Part shown: positions 1 through 8,625 of the stretch, one piece after another
Numbering within the stretch: position 1 is the stretch's first letter
Layout: each line of letters opens with the position of its first letter
DNA from: Paracoccus saliphilus
GTDB lineage: Bacteria > Pseudomonadota > Alphaproteobacteria > Rhodobacterales > Rhodobacteraceae
DNA: 64,000 nucleotides
Assembly (NCBI RefSeq): GCF_028553805.1
Contig: NZ_CP067140.1
Location: 434,001 to 498,000, forward strand
Direction: 5' to 3'
Notes under the pieces: model-generated
Database searches by the model: none
The model's input: the letters and a program-made list of their open reading frames with translations, nothing else
What the model was told of the DNA's origin: nothing
Translations under genes and position numbers: made by a program

Positions 1-434
1 CGCAGCAATTCCTCGAAATTCGAGCCCAGGTTTACCGCGACCGAGCGTCCCTTGAGGCTTTCGGGGCCGGTGATCTCGTCCTCGTTGCCTGCCTTCACCA
101 CGACCTGTGCGCCGTCATAGACATAGGGCTGGGTAAAGACGAATTTAGCCTCGCGATCCGGGGTGATGGTGATCTGGTTCGCGACCGTGTCGATCCGGCC
201 TGAATCCAGCGCGCCGATCAGGCCCGAGAAGGACATGGTGACGAACTCGACCTCGTCGCCGGTTTCCTCGGCGATGGCGCGCATGAGATCGACCTCGAAA
301 CCTTGCAACTCGTCGGCGCGGGTGAAGGTGAAGGGGAAATAGCCGCCGGACATGCCGACGCGGATCGTCTCGGACAGGGCGGGGGCGGTGAATGCCCCAA
401 GGGCAAGGATCGCCGAAAGAATGGTCTTGCGCAT
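1..434 (-). CDS. Amino-acid ABC transporter substrate-binding protein (partial, 3' end outside window)
   Basis: Periplasmic solute-binding protein of the SBP family 3 (polar amino acid) type. It would deliver substrate to an ABC permease that is not in the window. The N-terminus carries a signal peptide (MRKTILSAILALGAFTAPALS), followed by IRVGMSGGYFPFTF and GFEVDLMRAIAEETG, which are typical of the first lobe of this family. About 144 residues are present and the C-terminal half lies beyond base 1. I chose the ATG at 434 over the one at 449 because an AAGGAG ribosome binding site lies between them, 6 nt before 434. The substrate cannot be told from this fragment. Confidence 0.88.
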   Translation of the reverse strand, partial: MRKTILSAILALGAFTAPALSETIRVGMSGGYFPFTFTRADELQGFEVDLMRAIAEETGDEVEFVTMSFSGLIGALDSGRIDTVANQITITPDREAKFVFTQPYVYDGAQVVVKAGNEDEITGPESLKGRSVAVNLGSNFEELL

Positions 435-724
435 GATGGACTCCTTCATGGTTCGGCTGACTAGATCGGGCCTTTCGGTGACGACCACAATATCAACGGG
501 ACCGGTCGCCGGAAATAAGGATCGCATTGACGGCAGGCGGGGGGAAGCAGAAAAATTTCCGTATACTGGCTGGGTGAGGGTGATATCGTTCTGTCGTGTG
601 GCGGCAAAGCTGTTGCAGGAAGAACGCGGTCCCGGTCGCGGCCCGATCCGATCTTTCCTCAACAGGTGATTGCGCTCGCGCGTCAGGTCGCGCAAACTCC
701 GCGCCAAAGAGGGAGGACCATCAC

Positions 725-1690
725 ATGAAACAACTCTATTCTGCCGCATTCCTGGCCGCCATCGCCGCACCCGTCGCCGCCGAAGAAATCAAGATCGGCT
801 ATGCGCTCGCTGAAGACAGTCATTATGGCGTCGCGGCCAAGGCATTCGAGGAATCGCTGACCGCTGCCCTGGGCGATCAGTTCAGCTTCCGGCATTTCCC
901 GTCCTCGGGCCTCGGCGGCGAGCGCGAGGTGGTCGAGGGGGTGCAGCTCGGTACGGTCGAGATGACCATCGTGTCGACCGGCACCCTGTCGAATTTCGTG
1001 CCGGAATCCGGCGTGTTCGACGTGCCTTTCCTGTTCAGCAGCCTCGATCATGCCCGAGGTGTCCTGGATGGAGAGATCGGGCAGGAAATGCTGGCCAAGT
1101 TCGACGATGCCGGGCTGCATGCGCTGGCATGGGGCGAACAGGGCTTCCGGCATATCACCAATAATCGCGGCCCGATCGCGGCTCCTGCAGATACCGATGG
1201 GCTGAAGATCCGCACCATGGAGAACCCGGTACATATCGAGGCCTTCGAAGCGCTCGGCGCCGCGCCCACTCCGATGGCCTGGCCCGAGGTGATCGGTGCC
1301 CTACAGCAAGGCGCGATCGACGGGCAGGAGAATCCGCTTTCGGTGATCGTCTCGGCCAAGCTGAGCGAGGTGCAGACCTATCTGACGCTGGACGGGCATG
1401 TCTATTCGCCCGCCGTCATCCTGATCTCGCCGCAGTTGTGGGGTGAATTGGACGACGATCAGAAAGCCGCTTTCGAGGCAGCCGCTACCGATGCGGTCAC
1501 CGCGATGCGCGGCTATGTGGACGAGGTCGAGGAATCGGGCGTTGCCACGCTGAAAGAGCAGGGCATGGAGGTGAACGAGCTCTCCGCGGAACAGAAAGCC
1601 GCCTTCCGCGACGCGCTGGCCGAACCCTACAAGACCTATGAGGAGCAGTTCGGCAAGGACCTGATGGACCGCATCCAGGCGGCCGAATGA
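725..1690 (+). CDS. dctP: TRAP transporter substrate-binding protein (DctP family)
   Basis: Periplasmic binding protein of a tripartite ATP-independent transporter, 321 aa, the usual length. It has a signal peptide ending near APVAA, then EIKIGYALAEDSHYGVAAKAF. Typical DctP motifs follow: LKIRTMENPVHIEAFEALGA, the region around the conserved arginine, and PMAWPEVIGALQQGAIDGQE, the segment contacting substrate. The start at 725 is preceded by a GGGAGGA site. It is followed by the small and large TRAP permeases, with a G/C-rich repeat in the gap. The 290 bp upstream, shared with the divergent amino-acid binding protein, shows no clear promoter match. The substrate is not determined; DctP proteins usually bind carboxylates. 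Confidence 0.92.
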   Translation: MKQLYSAAFLAAIAAPVAAEEIKIGYALAEDSHYGVAAKAFEESLTAALGDQFSFRHFPSSGLGGEREVVEGVQLGTVEMTIVSTGTLSNFVPESGVFDVPFLFSSLDHARGVLDGEIGQEMLAKFDDAGLHALAWGEQGFRHITNNRGPIAAPADTDGLKIRTMENPVHIEAFEALGAAPTPMAWPEVIGALQQGAIDGQENPLSVIVSAKLSEVQTYLTLDGHVYSPAVILISPQLWGELDDDQKAAFEAAATDAVTAMRGYVDEVEESGVATLKEQGMEVNELSAEQKAAFRDALAEPYKTYEEQFGKDLMDRIQAAE

Positions 1691-1702
1691 GCAGCGATAT
1701 GC

Positions 1703-1765
1703 GCTTCTTCTTCATGGAAATATCCCGGGGGTCCGGGGGCGGCGCCCCCGGCCGTCGCGGGACGC
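1703..1765 (-). repeat. G/C-rich intergenic repeat, copy A
   Basis: On the minus strand it reads GCGTCCCGCGACGGCCGGGG, then a G/C hairpin, then CCCCGGGATATTTCCATGAAGAAGAA. The same pattern recurs at 8531-8597 and 13839-13907 and, in a variant form, inside phnK. It lies between the TRAP binding protein and the small permease genes. A hairpin here could reduce readthrough or stabilise the upstream mRNA; that role is inferred. Confidence 0.75.
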
Positions 1766-1782
1766 GATCCGTCGCCTGACCG

Positions 1783-2277
1783 ATGCGCCGGATCGAACGC
1801 GCCTTCATCCTGCTGAACGGCACCGCCGTCATCGCCGGTCTGGCGCTAATGGCGGTGGTCGTCGGCTGGAATGTCTCGGCCCGCTATCTCTGGGCGAATT
1901 CCCTGCCCTGGGCCGACGAGGTGGCGCGCTACACGATGATCTGGCTGACCTTTCTCGGCAGCGGACTGGCGCTGCGCGAGGGTGCGCATGTCGCCATCAG
2001 CAATGCGCAAGAGGCGCTTCCCGGCCCCGCCCAGTATTGGCTGCGATGGATGATCCTGCTGCTCCTGTTCGGCTTCTTCGCCTTCATGGTCTGGGTGGGG
2101 ATCGACTACATGAACCGCATGGCGATCCAGAAATCTGCGGCGCTTCGGTTGCCGATGAAATGGGTTTATGCGGCCATGCCAGCCGGTTTCGCCCTGATGA
2201 TCGTCCATCTCGCGCTGATTGCCCCGCGTTACCTGCGGGCCGGGTTTTCATACACCGACGAGGCCGCCCGTGGTTGA
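1783..2277 (+). CDS. dctQ: TRAP transporter small permease (DctQ family)
   Basis: Small membrane subunit of the TRAP transporter, 164 aa, with four predicted transmembrane helices. The family signature is visible: NVSARYLWANSLPWADEVARYTMIWLTFLGSG and then LREGAHVAI. It pairs with the large permease encoded directly downstream, whose GTG start overlaps this gene's end by 8 nt, so the two are probably translationally coupled. It lies about 90 nt after dctP, with the repeat in between. Confidence 0.92.
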   Translation: MRRIERAFILLNGTAVIAGLALMAVVVGWNVSARYLWANSLPWADEVARYTMIWLTFLGSGLALREGAHVAISNAQEALPGPAQYWLRWMILLLLFGFFAFMVWVGIDYMNRMAIQKSAALRLPMKWVYAAMPAGFALMIVHLALIAPRYLRAGFSYTDEAARG

Positions 2278-3562
2278 GATCCTGGTTGCCGCCTTCCTGA
2301 TCCTGATGCTGGCGGGGGTGCCGGTCGCCTTCGCGCTGGCATTGGCTGCATTCGCTGCCGTCATCATCACCGGGCAATATCCATTGGTAGTCGTGGTCAA
2401 GGAGATGTTCACCGGTCTGGACAGTTTCCCGCTGCTGGCCGTGCCCTTCTTTATCCTCGCTGCCGAGATCATGTCGGCGGGGGCAATCTCCGTGATGCTG
2501 CTGCGCTTTGCCTCGCAATTTGTCGGGCATCTGCGCGGCGGACTGGGCTATACCAATGTCCTGACCTCGACGCTCTTCGCGGGGATCTCGGGTTCGGCGC
2601 TGGCCGATGCGGCGGGGCCGGGAGCGATGATGGTCCGGATGATGGAGAAGGGCGGCTATTCCCGCGCCTATGCCGGGGCGCTGACCATCGCCACCTCGGT
2701 CGTCGGGCCGATCATTCCACCCTCGATCACCATGATCATCTATGCGCTGCAGGATCGGAACGTGTCGGTCGGTTCGCTTTTCATGGCCGGGATCCTGCCG
2801 GGGCTGCTGATCTCGGGCGCGATGGCCGGGGTCAACTGGTGGATCAGCCGCAAGCGCGGCTATCGCAGCGCCGAGCCCCGTCCGCCGGTTGCACAGATGA
2901 TCCGCAACACGCTGACGGCCTTTCCGGCGCTTTTCCTGGTGGTGCTGATCGTGGGCGGCATAAGGGGAGGGGTCTTCACGCCCACCGAGGCCTCGGTCAT
3001 TGCCGTCGCCTATGCCATCGTCGTCAGCGCGGTGGTCTATCGCGGCTTTACCCTGCGCGACCTGTGGGGAGCGTTCTGGCGCGCGGGCATCATGTCGGTC
3101 GCGGTGCTGATGATTCTGGCTGCCGCGCGGGCCTTTGCCTGGGTGCTGATCATCGAGGGCGTGCCGCAGGCCATGGCCGATGCGGTGATCGCCATGGAAC
3201 TGTCGCCCATGGCCTTCCTGTTGATGGTCAACCTGCTTCTGCTGGCTTTCGGCATGTTCATGGACCCCTTGCCCGGCGTGATGATCCTTGTTCCAATCCT
3301 CGCGCCCATAGCCCACAGCCTCGGAATCGCCGCCGATCATTTCGCGATCATTGTCATCGTCAACCTGACCTTCGGCCTGATCACGCCCCCGGTCGGCGGG
3401 CTGATCTTTGTTGTCGCCTCGGCCACCAAGCAGCGCCCGTCCGATCTGATCCGTGAATTGCCGCCCTTCTTCATGGCGGCCATCGCGGTGTTGCTGATCC
3501 TGACCTTCGTGCCGGCCCTGTCTACCTGGCTGCCCGCGCTTGGCGGGTTCTCGCGGGGCTGA
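2270..3562 (+). CDS. dctM: TRAP transporter large permease (DctM family)
   Basis: Large channel-forming subunit of the TRAP transporter, 430 aa with about 12 hydrophobic helices. The N-terminus (VEILVAAFLILMLAGVPVAF) and the segments FAGISGSALADAAGPGAMM, ATSVVGPIIPPSITMIIYAL and LTFGLITPPVGGLIFVVAS are characteristic of DctM. I place the start at the GTG at 2270, because this matches the family N-terminus and gives an 8-nt overlap with dctQ; a longer reading from 2219 would add residues with no counterpart in the family. It completes a dctPQM operon. Confidence 0.92.
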   Translation: MVEILVAAFLILMLAGVPVAFALALAAFAAVIITGQYPLVVVVKEMFTGLDSFPLLAVPFFILAAEIMSAGAISVMLLRFASQFVGHLRGGLGYTNVLTSTLFAGISGSALADAAGPGAMMVRMMEKGGYSRAYAGALTIATSVVGPIIPPSITMIIYALQDRNVSVGSLFMAGILPGLLISGAMAGVNWWISRKRGYRSAEPRPPVAQMIRNTLTAFPALFLVVLIVGGIRGGVFTPTEASVIAVAYAIVVSAVVYRGFTLRDLWGAFWRAGIMSVAVLMILAAARAFAWVLIIEGVPQAMADAVIAMELSPMAFLLMVNLLLLAFGMFMDPLPGVMILVPILAPIAHSLGIAADHFAIIVIVNLTFGLITPPVGGLIFVVASATKQRPSDLIRELPPFFMAAIAVLLILTFVPALSTWLPALGGFSRG

Positions 3563-3649
3563 ATCGCGCCGGTTTCGTAGGCGGTTGCCAAATGCCGCGC
3601 AGCGCCGCATCCTCCATGTGTCCAATATCAACCAAACGGGGGAGTGAAA

Positions 3650-3991
3650 ATGAGTAGACGTGACGATCTGATCGCCAAATATGCACAAGACATCAAGGAC
3701 AAGCTGGGCGAAACGCCGGATATGGACCTGCTGACCAAGGTCACCATCGGCTGCGGCCCGTCGATCTACAATGCCGATGCCGAGACCATTGCCTCGAGCG
3801 ATGACGCGGAGCTGGACCGGGTTCGCAAGAATTACCTGATGAAGAAGCTGGGATTGGCAGACGGCCCGCAATTGATGGAAGCGATCAATTCGATCATCGA
3901 CAAATACGGGCGGTCGAACCGCAACAAGTACCGCCCGGTCATCTATTACATGCTGTGCAAGCATTTCGGCAAGCAATCGGCCTATGGCTGA
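3650..3991 (+). CDS. DUF2853 family protein
   Basis: Small conserved protein of 113 aa, recognised as the DUF2853 family from the pattern DLIAKYAQDIKDK, PDMDLLTKVTIGCGPSIYNADA, KKLGL and RNKYRPVIYYMLCKHFGK at the C-terminus. It is charged, mostly helical and has no signal peptide, so it is probably cytoplasmic. Its function is unknown. A GGGGGAG site precedes the ATG at 3650. It stands alone, and its last 10 nt overlap the convergent enoyl-CoA hydratase gene. Confidence 0.85.
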   Translation: MSRRDDLIAKYAQDIKDKLGETPDMDLLTKVTIGCGPSIYNADAETIASSDDAELDRVRKNYLMKKLGLADGPQLMEAINSIIDKYGRSNRNKYRPVIYYMLCKHFGKQSAYG

Positions 3992-4602
3992 TCGATCATT
4001 GCCTTGATCGCCGCCACGTGATCCGGCGAAGCGGCCCTGCTGTCCTCTGCCAGTTCCCGTGCCGCGGCGATCAGCTCTTCTGCCGGAACGATCCGGTCGA
4101 TCAGGCCCCAGGCAAGAGCCTCGGGCGCTTCGATCTTTGCGCCTCCCATCAGGATCATCTTTGCCCGTGACGGGCCCACAAGTGCCGCCATGCGGGGCGG
4201 ATCGCTCGGCTGCGGCAGGAAACCCAGCTTCATCACCGGATAGAAGAATTTCGCCTCCGGCACCGCCAGGCGCAGATCGCAGGCCAGAGCCATCCCGAAG
4301 GCTCCGCCCGCCAGCGTGCCGTTCAGTGCCGCGATGGTGAGGCAGGGCATCGAGGCCATGCGCGCCGAGAGCCGCTCCCATTCCGGGGATTTGGCCAGCC
4401 CGGCCCTGGCCTCTGCCAGATCCGCCCCGGCGGAAAAGACCTTTCCCGTTCCGGTCAGGATCAGTGCCCGGCAGCCCGATTCCGCCAGGTCGTCCAGACG
4501 TTTCGTCAGATCGCGTAGCATTTGCCCGGTCAGCGAGTTGGCCTTGTCCGGACGATCGATGGTCAACAGGGCAATATCTTCTTCAGACTCCGATTGTATC
4601 AC
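3982..4602 (-). CDS. Enoyl-CoA hydratase/isomerase family protein
   Basis: Crotonase-fold protein of 206 aa, shorter than the usual 255-270 because it ends soon after the hydratase core. The CoA-binding and oxyanion-hole segments are present: KVFSAGADLAEA (around residue 55) and NGTLAGGAFGMALACDLRLA. After these comes AKFFYPVMKLGFLPQPSD, which lacks the usual catalytic Glu pattern of true enoyl-CoA hydratases, so the exact reaction is unclear. Translation appears to begin at a GTG at 4602, with AAGGG upstream. It runs towards the DUF2853 gene. Confidence 0.85.
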   Translation of the reverse strand: MIQSESEEDIALLTIDRPDKANSLTGQMLRDLTKRLDDLAESGCRALILTGTGKVFSAGADLAEARAGLAKSPEWERLSARMASMPCLTIAALNGTLAGGAFGMALACDLRLAVPEAKFFYPVMKLGFLPQPSDPPRMAALVGPSRAKMILMGGAKIEAPEALAWGLIDRIVPAEELIAAARELAEDSRAASPDHVAAIKAMIDQP

Positions 4603-4675
4603 GAATGTTCCCTTCCCCTTGCCTTCGGGCTATGTCAGAAACTGCCCTGAGTTATTCTTGACGAAAGGTATTAGC

Positions 4676-6286
4676 ATGCGTCGCACCCTTGCAAGCTCCG
4701 CTATCGCACTGATCGTGGGCGCGGGCCCCGTTCTGGCAGATCTCACCCCGGCCCAGGTCTGGGAGAACCTGGAAAGTTATTATACCGACATGGGATATCA
4801 GGTAACTATCGGCTCGACGGACGATGCCGGTAGCACGCTGACCCTTTCGGATGTTGTCGCCACGTCCGAGACCGAGCAGGTCGATACGACAATCACGATT
4901 CCGACACTGACGTTGGAGCAGACGGGCGATGCCAAGGTGCGCTCGGTGATGGATGGAGAGCTCACCATCGAGTCGCTGACCCAAGTTCCTGACGAAGAAC
5001 CGATGGAGTTCAACGTGGTTCTCGTCGCGCCCGACAACGAGATGCTGTCCTCGGGCACGGTCGAAGACATGTTGCACGAGTTCAACTATCCCAGCCTTGA
5101 GACCGTGGTTCGCCTCGGCGATGAGAATGCGAATGGGGGCGAAGTTCCGTTTACCGCGACATTGACCGATCTCACCGGACAATATCGCACTGTGCAGGGC
5201 GACGATCAGAATATCACCTATGACATGACAGCCGCAGGGATGGACCTGGAGCTGAACGTGAACGAGCCGCCCTCGGAAGGCGAAAGCCAGGGCCAAGGCA
5301 AATTCGCGGGGCAGATGCATATCGATGGCATCACCACCTCCGGTCAGACAGTCCTGCCCGCAGGCGTGGAGAACATGGCGGAACGGATCGATCTCGCGCT
5401 GAATGCCGGGTTCCTGGCCGATGGCACGCTCGAGATGGGCGAGATGACGGGCAACGCGACCTTCGAGGGAACCGATGCTGACGGGGGCTCGCAATCCGGA
5501 AGCGGCAAGTTCACCTCCGGGGGCGGCGATCTTACATTCGCCATGTCCAAGGACGGCATGTCCTATGAGGGGACATCGCAGGGGACCGAGGTCGAGGTGA
5601 CGGTCGATCAACTGCCTTTCCCGATCGCTTATGCCGTCGAAAGCGCCGCGGGTGCACTGACCTTCCCGATCAGCAAGTCGGAGGATGCTCAGCCATTCTC
5701 GCTCAATTACGAGCTCGTGGGCCTGACGCTGGCTGACGGGATCTGGAACCTGTTCGATCCGGGTCAGGAATTGCCGCGCGATCCGGCTAACCTGAAGATC
5801 GACGTGGCGGGCGAGGCCCTGATGAAGGGCGATCTGTTCGACCCGGCCTTCGGTGAAGAAATGGCCGGTATGGCCGAGGAGAGCTCCGATCAGGATCCGA
5901 CTGCTGACGGCGCGGATCAGGGCGCGACCGCTGATGGTGCCGATATGCCCGCCTCGCCCGAGATGCCGTTCGAGCCGCAATCGGTCAAGATCAACGCCGT
6001 CACGCTTCAGGCTGTCGGAGTGGATGCCAACGTGACCGGCGACCTGACGATCCCGCAGGGCGCGCAGCAGCCGGTCGGCATTGTCGAGGGCGAATTCACC
6101 GGCGTCAACGCGCTGCTCGAAAAGCTGGTATCGATCGGACTAGTCCCGCAAGAGCAGCTGATGGGCGCGCGCATGATGATCGCGATGTTCGCCAAGCCGG
6201 TCGAGGGCAATCCCGACCAGATGCAGACCAAGCTCGAGTTCAAGGAAGACGGCTCGATCTTTGCCAATGGTCAGCAAGTGCAATAA
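4676..6286 (+). CDS. DUF2125 domain-containing exported protein
   Basis: Protein of 536 aa with a signal peptide (MRRTLASSAIALIVGAGPVLA). A long beta-rich region follows, with alternating hydrophobic strands (for example TLTLSDVVATSE and ITIPTLTLEQTGD). An acidic low-complexity linker with DPTADGAD/GATADGAD repeats lies near residues 400-425, and the C-terminal lobe begins KINAVTLQAVGVDANVTGDL. This organisation matches the DUF2125 proteins of Rhodobacterales, whose function is unknown. It is monocistronic, with an intrinsic terminator just downstream. Confidence 0.8.
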   Translation: MRRTLASSAIALIVGAGPVLADLTPAQVWENLESYYTDMGYQVTIGSTDDAGSTLTLSDVVATSETEQVDTTITIPTLTLEQTGDAKVRSVMDGELTIESLTQVPDEEPMEFNVVLVAPDNEMLSSGTVEDMLHEFNYPSLETVVRLGDENANGGEVPFTATLTDLTGQYRTVQGDDQNITYDMTAAGMDLELNVNEPPSEGESQGQGKFAGQMHIDGITTSGQTVLPAGVENMAERIDLALNAGFLADGTLEMGEMTGNATFEGTDADGGSQSGSGKFTSGGGDLTFAMSKDGMSYEGTSQGTEVEVTVDQLPFPIAYAVESAAGALTFPISKSEDAQPFSLNYELVGLTLADGIWNLFDPGQELPRDPANLKIDVAGEALMKGDLFDPAFGEEMAGMAEESSDQDPTADGADQGATADGADMPASPEMPFEPQSVKINAVTLQAVGVDANVTGDLTIPQGAQQPVGIVEGEFTGVNALLEKLVSIGLVPQEQLMGARMMIAMFAKPVEGNPDQMQTKLEFKEDGSIFANGQQVQ

Positions 6287-6307
6287 CAATGCAGCCGTAA
6301 GGCACAG

Positions 6308-6333
6308 GGCCGGGCGACCCGCCCGGCCTTTTT
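6308..6333 (+). terminator. Intrinsic terminator after the DUF2125 gene
   Basis: A perfect 9-bp stem, GGCCGGGCG and CGCCCGGCC, with loop ACC, is followed by TTTTT. It lies 22 nt after the stop codon of the DUF2125 gene. Confidence 0.88.
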
Positions 6334-6388
6334 CGTTCACTCCACTTCCGGCGCTGCGGGACGGTGGGGCCATAGTCGGAGGACAGGC

Positions 6389-7750
6389 ATGAGCGGCGAT
6401 GCTGCGAAAACCGATCTGAAAAAGCTGGCCGAGGGACTGGTCGAAGCAGCCCGGCGTGCCGGCGCCGATCAGGCCGATGCCCTGGCCATGCAGGGCCGCT
6501 CGGTCAGCATAGATGTCCGCGGCGGCGCATTGGAACAGGCCGAGCGCGCGGAAGGGATCGAGATCGGGCTGCGTGTCCTGATCGGCGGGCGCCAGGCCTG
6601 TGTCTCGGCTTCGGATCATGGCGAGGCGACCATCGCCGAACTGGCCGAGCGCGGTGTGGCCATGGCGCGCGAGGCCCCGGTCGATGATACGCTTGGACTG
6701 GCCGAGCCGGATCAACTGGCGGAGAAACGTGATGCGGGGGGATTGCAGGTGCTGGACGACCAGCCCGATCCGGCCCCCGAAGCCCTGCAGGAGACGGCCC
6801 TGCGTGCCGAGGCGGCGGCAATGGCCGCCAAGGGCATCAGCCAGGTCGAAGCCGCCAGCGCGGCATTCAGCAACCGCCATATGTGGCTGGCGGCCTCGAA
6901 CGGGTTCTCGGGCGGTTACGGCCGCAGCACCCATGTCATCTCGACCGTCGCCATCACCGGCGAGGGGCTGGGGATGGAGCGCGACTATGCCGCCGAATCC
7001 CGAAGCTGGGCAGAGGATCTTCCCGATCCCGAAGAGATCGGCGCGCTTGCCGCCGAACGCACATTAGCCCGCGCCGGTTCTAGGAAGCCGCCGACCGGGG
7101 CGTTCCCGATCCTTTATGATCGCCGGATTGCCTCTTCGCTGATCGCTCATTTGTTGGCGGCAGTGAACGGAGGCGCAATCGCGCGCGGCGCAAGTTGGCT
7201 GCGCAAGGAGATGGGCGAGGCGGTCCTGCCCCTCGGCATGGACCTGATCGAAGACCCGCTGCGCATCCGCTATCCATCCTCGCGCCCCTTCGACGCCGAG
7301 GGGCTGGCCACCCGCAGGCGCGAGATCGTCTCGGGGGGGATATTGCAGGGCTGGACGCTGGATCTGGCCACTGGGCGCAAGCTGGATATGGAAAGCACCG
7401 CCTCTGCCGCGCGCGGGCTGACATCGCCGCCCTCTCCGGTGAACAGCAATGTCATCCTGACACCCGGCACGCAGACGCAGGAACAGATGATCGCCGATAT
7501 GGGGCGCGGGCTGATCGTGACATCCATGCTGGGTGCCTCGATCAATGGCACGACCGGGGATTATTCACGCGGGGCGGCGGGTTTCTGGGTCGAGAACGGG
7601 CGCATCGCCTATCCGGTGAATGAATGCACCATCGCGGGCAACCTGCGCGACATGCTGATGACGCTGATCGCGGGGAATGACGCGCTGCCATGGCGCGGCA
7701 TCGAGGTTCCCAGCCTGCTGGTGGAGGGCATGACCGTTGCCGGCGCCTGA
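6389..7750 (+). CDS. pmbA: TldD/PmbA family protein, PmbA (TldE) type
   Basis: Subunit of the TldD/TldE metalloprotease pair, which cleaves small modified peptides and unfolded protein segments in the cytoplasm. It is 453 aa, the usual size. The C-terminal half contains the conserved PmbA blocks TGAFPILYDRRIASSLIAHLL, SSRPFDAEGLATRRREIVSGGIL, TPSPVNSN-like SPPSPVNSN and the C-terminal NECTIAGNLRDMLMTLIAGND. No HExxxH zinc motif is present, which marks it as the TldE/PmbA partner and not TldD. TldD is not in the window. The next gene overlaps its end by 14 nt. Confidence 0.93.
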   Translation: MSGDAAKTDLKKLAEGLVEAARRAGADQADALAMQGRSVSIDVRGGALEQAERAEGIEIGLRVLIGGRQACVSASDHGEATIAELAERGVAMAREAPVDDTLGLAEPDQLAEKRDAGGLQVLDDQPDPAPEALQETALRAEAAAMAAKGISQVEAASAAFSNRHMWLAASNGFSGGYGRSTHVISTVAITGEGLGMERDYAAESRSWAEDLPDPEEIGALAAERTLARAGSRKPPTGAFPILYDRRIASSLIAHLLAAVNGGAIARGASWLRKEMGEAVLPLGMDLIEDPLRIRYPSSRPFDAEGLATRRREIVSGGILQGWTLDLATGRKLDMESTASAARGLTSPPSPVNSNVILTPGTQTQEQMIADMGRGLIVTSMLGASINGTTGDYSRGAAGFWVENGRIAYPVNECTIAGNLRDMLMTLIAGNDALPWRGIEVPSLLVEGMTVAGA

Positions 7751-8519
7751 GGCCGATCTGGAGCTTTTGGTCGATGCCGCGCGGCGGGTGGGGCGGATCG
7801 CGCTCGGTTTCTGGCGGCGTGATCCGCGCTCATGGGACAAGGGTGGAGATGCCGGTCCCGTCACCGAGGCCGACCTGGCCGTGAACGACGAGTTGCAGGC
7901 GAGCCTGATGGCCGCCCGGCCGGGCTATGGGTGGCTGTCCGAGGAAAGCGAGGCGGACCCGTCGCGGCTGGACGCGCAGCATTGCTTCATCATCGACCCG
8001 ATCGACGGCACGCGCGCCTTCATCGCCGGGCAGGAAGGTTTCTCTCATTCCCTCGCCGTGACGGATGGCGACCGGATCGTGGCCGCGGTCGTCCATCTGC
8101 CGGTCCGTGACATCACCTATACAGCCTTCGCCGATGGCCCGGCGCAGCGAAACGGTCAGCCGATAACGCCCGCGCAGGCCGATATCGACGGCGCCTCCGT
8201 GCTGACCTATCGCGCCGTTTCCGAGCCTGGGCATTGGCGCGACGAACAGGTCCCGCCATTCCGCCGCGAATTCCGCCCCTCGCTGGCCTGGCGGCTATGC
8301 CTCGCCGCCGAGGGCAGGTTCGACGCCGCACTTTCGCTGCGGGCGGCATGGGAATGGGATATCGCGGCAGGCAGCCTGATTGCGGAACGGGCCGGTGCTG
8401 CCGTCACCGACCGGCGCGGCGAGCGGATGCGCTTCAACAGCCAGCGCGCCATGGTCGATGGCCTGATCGTCGCCGGAGACCGGCTGCACGGGCAGATATT
8501 GGAGCGGCTGAAGCCGTGA
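7737..8519 (+). CDS. Inositol monophosphatase family protein, CysQ-like
   Basis: Mg-dependent sugar- or nucleotide-phosphatase fold, 260 aa. The motifs are PVTEADLAVN (residues 41-50), SEES (about 68-71), DPIDGTRAFIAGQEGF (about 88-103, the metal-binding DPxDGT) and AWEWDIAAGSLIAERAGA (second metal site WDxAAG). The DGTRAF spelling and length resemble 3'(2'),5'-bisphosphate nucleotidase (CysQ) more than classical inositol monophosphatase. Translation starts at a TTG at 7737: a GGAGGG site lies 8 nt upstream, and there is no nearer in-frame ATG. It overlaps pmbA by 14 nt and is probably co-translated with it. Confidence 0.85.
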   Translation: MPAPEADLELLVDAARRVGRIALGFWRRDPRSWDKGGDAGPVTEADLAVNDELQASLMAARPGYGWLSEESEADPSRLDAQHCFIIDPIDGTRAFIAGQEGFSHSLAVTDGDRIVAAVVHLPVRDITYTAFADGPAQRNGQPITPAQADIDGASVLTYRAVSEPGHWRDEQVPPFRREFRPSLAWRLCLAAEGRFDAALSLRAAWEWDIAAGSLIAERAGAAVTDRRGERMRFNSQRAMVDGLIVAGDRLHGQILERLKP

Positions 8520-8530
8520 GCAGGTGATTT

Positions 8531-8597
8531 GCGTCCCGCGATGGCCGGGGGTTTCACACCCCCGGACCCCCGTGGGATATTTCGATGAAGAAGAAGG
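8531..8597 (+). repeat. G/C-rich intergenic repeat, copy B
   Basis: It begins GCGTCCCGCGATGGCCGGGG, contains an inverted repeat (CCGGGGGT and ACCCCCGG around a short TTTCAC loop) and ends GATATTTCGATGAAGAAGAAGG. It lies between the phosphatase gene and the convergent EamA exporter. The 5' 20 bases are identical to those of copy C. Confidence 0.8.
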
Positions 8598-8625
8598 GAA
8601 GCGTGCCGGGGCCGTGCCCGCCCAT

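Noticed and set aside
2084..4381. Long minus-strand open frame (765 codons) across dctM and the DUF2853 gene
   Set aside because: It is rich in His, Gln, Asp and Arg, has no family similarity and lies opposite well-supported genes; it is the usual antisense frame in high-GC DNA.
3982..4602. Enoyl-CoA hydratase gene as part of the first TRAP operon
   Set aside because: It is on the opposite strand and converges with the DUF2853 gene.
4652..5980. Minus-strand open frame of 442 codons opposite the DUF2125 gene
   Set aside because: The amino-acid make-up is that of a shadow frame, there is no ribosome site, and the sense strand has a signal peptide and downstream terminator.
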